A DNA stretch of 64,000 bases, taken from contig CM070515.1 of assembly GCA_036346375.1 (NCBI GenBank), positions 7,152,423 through 7,216,422 of the forward strand, read 5' to 3'. Every line of letters begins with the position of its first letter. Position 1 is the stretch's first letter. The notes under the pieces are model-generated. The model was not told the origin of the DNA. It was given only the letters and a program-made list of their open reading frames with translations, and searched no databases. Positions 56,806 to 64,000 of the stretch are shown here, piece after piece. The translations under genes were made by a program, and so were the position numbers. The stretch is from Guadua angustifolia. Its lineage: Eukaryota; Streptophyta; Magnoliopsida; Poales; Poaceae.

Positions 56806-59800
56806 TGTAACATCCCAAAATTTGGGTTTTCAAAAATATTTTGTGAAGTTTAGCTCCCAAAAAATTCGCGATAATTTTCTCGCTTAATTAAAGCTTAATC
56901 TGGAATTTTCTAAAGTCAAAGTAATTTAATTTCACTAATATAAACTTCAATTAAAATAAATTAAGTTTTATTTGGGTTCCTTGTGCTTCTAGGATTTTTT
57001 TATTTTGTTTTAGAATTATTGGAATATATTTGGAATTATTCGTAATTAATTTAAACTAAGCCTTTTACTTAAAGTAATTAAATATTTCAAAAGAGAAAAT
57101 AAAGTTCTTCTGAAAATATTTTATTTGAGTTCCAAAATGTCCCAAAATATTTTCTAGAATTTTTCTAGAATTTTTCTGGTATTTTTATTGCCTCAAAAGA
57201 ATTAATTTGAATTAAGTCCTTTATGGAATTAATTAAAAATTTCGAAAAACTTATATAAAGTTTATTGAAAATATTTTATTTGAGTTCAAAATGTCTCAAA
57301 ATATTTTATATAATTTTTCTGGAATTTTCCTGATAATATTTCTATTTTTCTTGAATTAAATGAATTTCTAGAACTCTTCTCGCGATGCCACGTGTCGCCT
57401 CCTCATTCGGCCACGTCGCCGAGTCGCCGCAGCCCTCCGATTCCGATCCGACGCACCAGAATGCGCCACGTCACCCGGTTACTATTCATTATCCGCCAAC
57501 TGCTCGATTAAATCCGTTTTTTGATCCGAATTCGATTTTTCTTATTTCTCCTTGTACAACACGACTTCCCTAGCCTATATAAGGGTTCCTAGACCCCTCC
57601 CACGCAGCCCTAATGTCCAGATCATCCCCCAAACCCTATATTTCTTCAGATCAATCTATTCATGCCATCCTGCGTCGGCCGAACTTTGCTTCGCGTTCCC
57701 CGTCAACTCGTCGACTCTTTTCAAGATCCGTCTTCTCCACGGCGTGCTCTATGGTACCCTCTGTCTTCCATCCAAATTTGGTGCAATTTCATCCACGGGA
57801 TCAAAAGTTACGGCCGCCCAAAAATCAAATCTTGCCGGAGCCCGTTCTCCCTCGTTTTTGTGAGTTTGACCGTGAAATTTTTATGGTAGGCTCCTCTTGA
57901 TGTCCCCTACACGGTGCTCACCCTAACTCATGGTTTTGCTGGTGGGATTTGCACAGAAAAATCAATCTTCCCCGATCAGACTGCGTTGCGGACGGCTGAA
58001 ACTTCGTCGCGCGTTCCCCGTTGATCCAGAAGGTAAAACTTAGATCCGTTCACGTCATATTGTGCCAAATGATCCCAGATAGCTCTCTGTAAAATTTGGT
58101 TAGGTTTCATGCAGTACTTTAATAGTTATGACCGTTTGATCTATTAGCTCCGAGAGCCGTTCATCGGCAGTTTGTGATCAATCCGGTGGGTCGCCGCTAA
58201 ATCCGCCTATATTGTTGAGTTCGTCTCATCGCTTTCTACGTGATGGACACTTCCCCTTTGCTGTTGCATCTACCGAAATTTTTTTTATTCGTCGGCCGCC
58301 GCCTTTCGCCGTCGCCGCGCGTCGTCTTTTGCCGCCAACCATCTTGGATTGTCGTGACCATGTCACCCTGTCCGGTAGGTCCATACCCTACTGTTTTGGC
58401 CATCCTTGGAGTTCATTTGATCTCCGGTTGCCGTCAAAGCCATAATCTAGTATCTACCCGTCGTCTTTCGGTTTAGTCCTTTGCATCGGTTCGCGTTTTG
58501 GTTCGCCATCCTTGATAAACTTTAATCGCAGAGTCAACCCTACTGTTCTACCCTATGCCAAGTGTATCCAACCTTGAATCGTTTCGCTCTAACCCTAACT
58601 CAACCTTTGGTCCAATTTGTCGTTGACTGTGCGTCATGACGTGAGTACCTCGCAGATCACAAATCAAACATGAGCCATGTCATGACCTCGCTGCCCTACC
58701 ATTGTACCGATGGTTGCCACCTTGTAATCTCATAAGTGTTCTATTAACGCTTCATATTCATCATTAACGTTCCACCGTTAACGTTCCGCCGTTAACGTTC
58801 CACCGTTAACGCTTTGCTTTCATCGTATCGCTATCATCGTATGGGTGCATGCAAGTGAAAGCCCTAATGTGATGTCCTTACCTTTTCTATCGCCTTATTG
58901 TGATCTAGCCCATCACGTTGAGTTCAGCCTCGTATTCCTGTCATAACCGCCTCATCGTTGTCGAGTTCCGTCCCCGATGTAAGACTAATCTCCGGATCGA
59001 ACCATAGTGGATGTCGATCCCATCCGTCCTTGTCTTATCCTTAAAATCTAATCTGCCATTAACCTAGAATTCATTCGTGGTCTTGGTCGATAGACCATTA
59101 GCCATATGACATATTCTTGTGCTAGACTTAGTCTATCGGTCTATCTTCCTTTTGGTTGGTCGTGCCGTTCGATCAACAAAAGTCAACCTCAAGCATCTGC
59201 TTAGTTCATGGCGAACTAACGTAACCGTGGACCCGGTCTATAGATCGAGAGTCCATATGACATCGGCTATCCAATCAAGATAATAACTTCGAGGAAATAT
59301 TCTTGGGATATTATTCCTTCTTTCAATGTTATTAATCTTTCTCTTGATGTATTTTCCAAAGCCGTTCTCTTTGTCTAATCATCGACCTAATCCATTCAAG
59401 TTCCTAATTTCATCTAAGCCGTTGTGCCCAATGCTATTCGTTCTTAATTTGGAGTTTACTTGATTTGCCTTTTGAGTTTTTTTGTATTTGTGTTTGTTTA
59501 TCGTTAGACGCGTTGCCGGAAGTCGCTCTAAGGAGCTAAGAATCAAGCAAGCGGAGATTGAAGATCGAGTATCAAGGATCGAAGATAAAAGAGTAAAGAA
59601 TAATAAAAATTGCAAGGGCGAGCAAGTTGTGCTTTGACCATATTGATCCCATGTTTTAAAATTATTTCGTTTGAAATTATTGCATGCTAGTTTGAAATAA
59701 ACTGATTTCAATTAATCAGGATTAGATAATCAACCTACTTGTTATTGCCACCTTGTCAATATTATTTGTATGCCATGATTCATTTGTCACCCTAGATTGT

Positions 59801-61169
59801 GGGTTAATAGTTGGACATTAATAATTTGCCAACATGGGTTAATTAGACCGTATGTAGTGTGCTTAGCCCTGCCACGTAGATTTGTCATGATTTTGGAAAA
59901 ATTAAAGTTAATATTGACTTAATGAGATATGGAACGTGTTTCTGAGAATGTGACATGTGTTATTGAGTTGATGATAGCACGTGGTGCAAGGTAAAGGACT
60001 GGGGTGGGAAAGTGATTTAGACTGAGGCAAGTGGCAAGATTGTTTCCGGTGGGCCAAGAGTGGCAATTGGGCGGTCGCATTTGGTATTATGACATGTTGA
60101 TGTGATGAACTTTTGATTAGTCTTGCCTCGGTCAACTAAGGACTTAACCTTGCGAGCCTTTGACCTGAGTCTTTCATACAACCACAAGTTCCGGAATGGG
60201 ACGGACCTAGCTGAGTAAACTGTGAAATCTATTCTTTGGTACTGTCGTGGTGGTGTGAGGCCCGGAGAAGCGGAATGAGAACTCACATGGCGCAAGAGGG
60301 GGCCACTGGTGTGGTAACCATCCTCTCGGTGTTGAAACCTTAGCGGCGATCTTGGGTTTAGACGGATCTTTGGAAAGGCTTTGTTATGATCGCTCATTCG
60401 CATACTCTTGTATGGCGATTCACGGCTGACGTGGTGAGTTGATCATATCTTGTGGGTAAAGTGTATAACCTCTGCAGAGTGTAAAAACTATTCGAATAGC
60501 CGTGCTCACGGTATTGAGCATTGCTCGGGGATTACAGTCAAGGGTTAGATTTTGATAACAATGAGGTTGGGAATGTGGATAACGTGATATGGAACTTGGT
60601 TAAGGATGAGAAATGCTTCACTTGAGAATGATTGCGAAATTTATTATTGGTATTACTTGTTTTACTGCTTTTCTATCTATTTATGATTAATTGTGAATGC
60701 TGCTTTATTGCAAAAGAACCATTCAGCCATTCCTTTGGAATAAGCCATGCATGTAGTAATAGAACTGCATTCTGTGCATGACTTGTTGAGTACGGTTGTG
60801 TACTCACCCTTGCTTTAACAAAACATCACCAGTTGAGGAGAAGTCTTTGTCTTCGAAGAAGGAGAAGTTCTGCAAGAAGGCGATTATCTAGGAGTCGAAC
60901 CCTGTCAGATGCCTGTGGTATATTGAAGGGGTTCACCGACGTTCTTCGTTCCGCTGCTACTTATTTGGAGTTGAAGCCGTCAAGGCCTCACATGTGTAAG
61001 GTTGACCTTAAGGTCGTTCAATAGTTTATATTTTATAATTGTGTTACCTTTATTATTCCGCTGTGTATGATTATGATATTCATCTATGTTGAGACTGTGT
61101 GCACTAGCGTGATCCTGGACTAGTGCAGAATACACAGAGGGTCCGGATTTGCACATTCGGGTCCCGACA
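56806..61169 (+). mobile_element. Gypsy-type solo LTR, 4.36 kb, perfect 5-bp TSD
   Basis: It starts TGTAACATCCCAAAATTTGG and ends TTCGGGTCCCGACA. GGACA is duplicated at 56801-56805 and 61170-61174. The low-copy repeat around it is contiguous at 18640-19300, confirming insertion. No second LTR, primer-binding site or protein domain lies inside, so this is a solo LTR left by recombination. It is unusually long. A TATA box CTATATAAGG is at 57575 and polyadenylation-type sequence is near the end. The block around 60110-60500 ('ggcgcaagagggggcc', 'gggtaaagtgtataacctct') is shared with 41984-44586. Confidence 0.9.
57575..57584 (+). promoter_or_regulatory. TATA box within the solo LTR
   Basis: CTATATAAGG is followed about 30 bp later by 'cccacgcagccctaatg', a plausible start region of LTR transcription. 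It lies 770 bp into the LTR. Confidence 0.5.
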
Positions 61170-61174
61170 GGACA

Positions 61175-61310
61175 CCTTTATAATCTTTTTTTATGCAGAA
61201 TTTACTGAAATAATCTAGAGCGATATTAGCGGTTTATCAAAATATTAACTTACCATTCTCGTACCTACCCAGAAATTGTAGCTAATGTGAGTGTACTCAG
61301 TTAGGGGAGT
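61175..61310. repeat. Low-copy repeat, right part (partner of 19200-19300)
   Basis: This matches 'agcgg(c/t)ttatc', 'aatattaa(t/c)ttaccattctc' and 'tgagtgtactcag' of 19210-19295. From 61311 to 61975 no gene is recognised. Confidence 0.75.
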
Positions 61311-61975
61311 GATGATAAAACACTACTAAAAATATTGTGCATTTCAGTCAAATATTTTTTTACTGTTAGATCTAGATCCAACCATGCATCTCATCTCTCT
61401 TTGCCTTGACCTCTCCCATCATATCCCCTCCCAAATCCTAGCACCGTCAACTCTAGAGGGGATTGATGGTCCTCTGCCGCACTTCCCATGCGCCATCTCT
61501 CATAGTGTCGATCCTCCTTGCATTCCTCCCCTTGCATCGGCCACCCACCGCGCAACGTCGGGTCTAATGCTATCTCTCATGCTTCCTCTTCCTCCTTGTT
61601 GTCACCTCTAGTGATGAGATGTGGTGCCTCCGGTGCATCACTTTAATACAAGAAGCAAATGACATACAGTTGAGCAGCCGCTTATTGAAGGGGGCATTTG
61701 ACAACGACGTCAACAAGTAAGCTTCACCAGTGACATCGAACATAGCTCGCTTTGCCAGAGCTGAAGGAGAATAGAAACGACCACATAAATCTAGCACCAT
61801 ATCCTAAGGTGACTGATTTGTAAAAAACATCATTCAAAGGCGACTGATTTGTAAAAAAACATCATTCAACTTAGTTATAGCATTTCCATACTTTATTTAT
61901 GCATGTTCATATCCCAATACATTATTTATTTCTTTGATCTACATGCATGTACACCTAACGTACGTCTAGTATGCT

Positions 61976-62250
61976 TTAGTATCGGCGGTCGTTGATGACG
62001 CTGCACTTCTTCCTGATCTCCCCCTGGCTCACCGCCGGCATGGACAGCTTGCTGAGCTTGAGTAGCAAGTTGGAGAATGCCTCGTTCTAGAACGTGCCAT
62101 TGTCAGCGTACTTGTGGACGTGGCCCAGTGACTGTGTTCGTCATCAGTGGAAGTTGTAGGTTATGATCTTCACGAGGATGTGATAGTAGGTGTTGTCAAG
62201 GATATCTCTGATCTTGCGCACCCAGCTCGTGAACCCTGCAATGTACTTGG
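61976..62250 (-). pseudogene. Third class III peroxidase remnant (C-terminal exon only)
   Basis: The minus strand matches the last 95 or so codons of the peroxidase exon 2, from about 'KISDFLDNTYY' to the C-terminus, ending 'CSVINDRRY' and a TAA at 61976. An in-frame stop replaces the Trp of 'TLWDEDF', and small indels break the frame around the 'WQLLTHTEALGHVHEY' region. It is clearly older than the 10384/29523 pair. Homology ends near 62250, and no exon 1 or heme-binding part is present. Confidence 0.85.
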
Positions 62251-64000
62251 TAGAGCCCACCTCTTCCCGCGTGGGAGGAGCAACGCGAATGGTAGAGCCC
62301 GAGCGCCACGTTTGTGGAAATGTTTACTTATTTGGTTTTTTTTTAAAGCTCCCTCTCGAAAAAAATTTAAAAAAAAAGTCTCTTTCTCTGCTGCGGAAGG
62401 ACTAGAGAGCGACATCTGGCTCCTTGCGCTACAGTATCACAGGAAGCGAATGACACAGGAGCCGATGACTTGCCGTGCTCCGGAGGTGCGGAAGGCAGGT
62501 TGCCGCGGAGGGGACGAGTGAGAGGAGGTGTGGCATGCACGGAAGGGGCTACGACCCGTGCAGGAGGGCGCGTTCTATGGTACTGTAGAGCAGGAGGTTC
62601 TCCCATGTACTGTAGTTTTTTTTTTTGGTGAGGAAGCTATTTTGAAAAAAAAAAATAGAGGAGAGCAGGTAAGTGAAGTATTCGCGTTTGCGCGCGCCCC
62701 GCACCGGGCACGTTTTGCTGCACGTGGCGTCACATGCGCGCGCGCTGTGAGCGAGCCCGTGCCGCTCGGTTGGGCAGAATCCGCGGGCAGACAACGAGCA
62801 GCGGCACCCGCCGATAGCCGGATACGAATGAGGAGGCCATCTGGAAAGACCGGACGAATCCAAGCATTTCCACGGCTCACTTGGTGGCACCTACGCTACG
62901 TAGTTTTGGGTCTGAGTGACACGGCCGGTTACCAAGCGCATGCACCGATCTTATTTACCGCTCGATCTACGTGGAACCAGACAAAGCGCTCTGTAAGCCG
63001 TGTTTCGTGTGAAAAATAAATCGCGTTCGTGTTTTTTTAATGTAAATCGCGTTTTCTAGAGGGTGTACGTAGGCTGCTGTTTAATATTTGACGTTGTGTG
63101 CACTTTTTGTCTTGTTTGACTTTGCACAAGACTCGTGACGACCAGGTAGAGGCAAATCACGTCAACACCGTGGGGCTTCAACTCAATTGTGCCGTGGAAT
63201 CGCCCGTCATTTCGATTCCACCTAATTTATCTTTTTCTGTCGTAACTAATAACTAATAAAAAAAAGTTTACCTCGTATAACAGGATGATCGTCCTACCTC
63301 TCCTCCTCCGTACAGTAGATGATGGTTCAACCTCGTGCCACGTTATTGCAAGAAACCATCTCACTCACATGACTACTCACTCCTACTCTACCATGCTCAC
63401 CGTCCCCACAAGTCTCCTCTTAGCATCCCCATGCAAGACACAACCACCTCTTCGTCTATTCCCCTCCTATCCCTTTTCACCTGTCTAGGCTACCATACGA
63501 CCATCTCCTCATCTGTGTCAACACTTCCGTTGCCTCCCTTCTTACACTACTAATTCAACCCACGACAACCGCTACCTCCCACCTTTCAGGATCCATGAGG
63601 TTAACCACTTCTCTTTCTTCTTCTCACAACCCAGTTTCTTTTTTTGTTCACTCCCCTTGCCCGAGATCGATGTCGCCCTACTTCACCCTTGGCTGGTCGT
63701 TGTCGATGTCATGACTACCTCTACATATGTCACCACTATTGGTGTAGATCTACGGTGAGTATCAGCCATAAGATGCTCTTTGATTTTTTACATTTTTGCT
63801 ACTGTACCTACAGTTCATGAGGTATTTTTTTTTACTTCCTGGCAATCCGCTTGCTTCATGTTGTAACTAAGGTGGAAGAAAAGGCTACTACTTTCCCTTT
63901 TTTTAAATGTGCCATCAAGTAAACAAGATGCACACCATGTGTCACACACGAACTCCACTTCTTTCAAGTTGTCAAGCGCAACCCAATGGCGAAGCGAAAA
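62251..64000. other. No gene recognised
   Basis: The first 600 bp contain poly-T/A runs and GC-rich stretches of MITE-like character without resolvable ends. The rest is mixed sequence with short open frames that match nothing I recognise. Confidence 0.35.

Overview
The window is nuclear DNA from a grass (Poaceae). Evidence: class III peroxidase genes with a spliced N-terminal exon, a Karma-type LINE, TRIM, Stowaway, Tourist and hAT elements, grass-style gypsy LTRs, zf-GRF genes and TA-microsatellite-flanked MITEs. There is no bacterial-style gene organisation. I cannot name the species. Nearly all of the window is accessory DNA. The only apparently intact host gene is one secreted class III peroxidase on the minus strand.

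The backbone is a tandem segmental duplication. Unit 1 (about 3568-13322) and unit 2 (about 19947-32566) share, in order, an unrecognised gene-like remnant, the left end of a hAT element, a LINE 3' fragment, a TRIM and a peroxidase gene on the minus strand. Unit 1 carries the intact peroxidase (10384-11764). Unit 2 carries a near-identical peroxidase (29523-30968) broken by a one-base deletion. The units differ by dateable events: unit 2 gained a 5.55 kb TIR transposon (20357-25909) whose empty site is preserved in unit 1 and lost about 3.5 kb next to the hAT element, while unit 1 lost about 345 bp of LINE. Both units end inside Helitrons that share a 5' part but have different 3' ends. A third peroxidase remnant lies at 61976-62250.

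The 5.55 kb TIR element contains a three-exon gene with two GRF zinc fingers, a TATA box and an upstream minisatellite. One nonsense codon interrupts it.

Other regions: 1-3400 holds satellite-like repeats and an LTR scrap. 15.6-19.3 kb holds MITEs, a hAT element with transposase remnants and a 315-bp Helitron. 33-39 kb holds a Harbinger/Tourist element, a Stowaway and a 2.06 kb hAT element. 40.5-41.7 kb holds foldback and MITE units separated by (TA)n tracts. 42-44.6 kb holds a gypsy-type LTR. 45.4-49.1 kb holds a complete non-autonomous LTR retrotransposon built from two tandem-repeat arrays. 50-55 kb holds two hAT elements and a ribose-5-phosphate isomerase exon fragment. 56.8-61.2 kb holds a 4.36 kb solo LTR. 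The last 1.7 kb shows nothing I recognise. Element boundaries rest on terminal motifs and target-site duplications read by eye.
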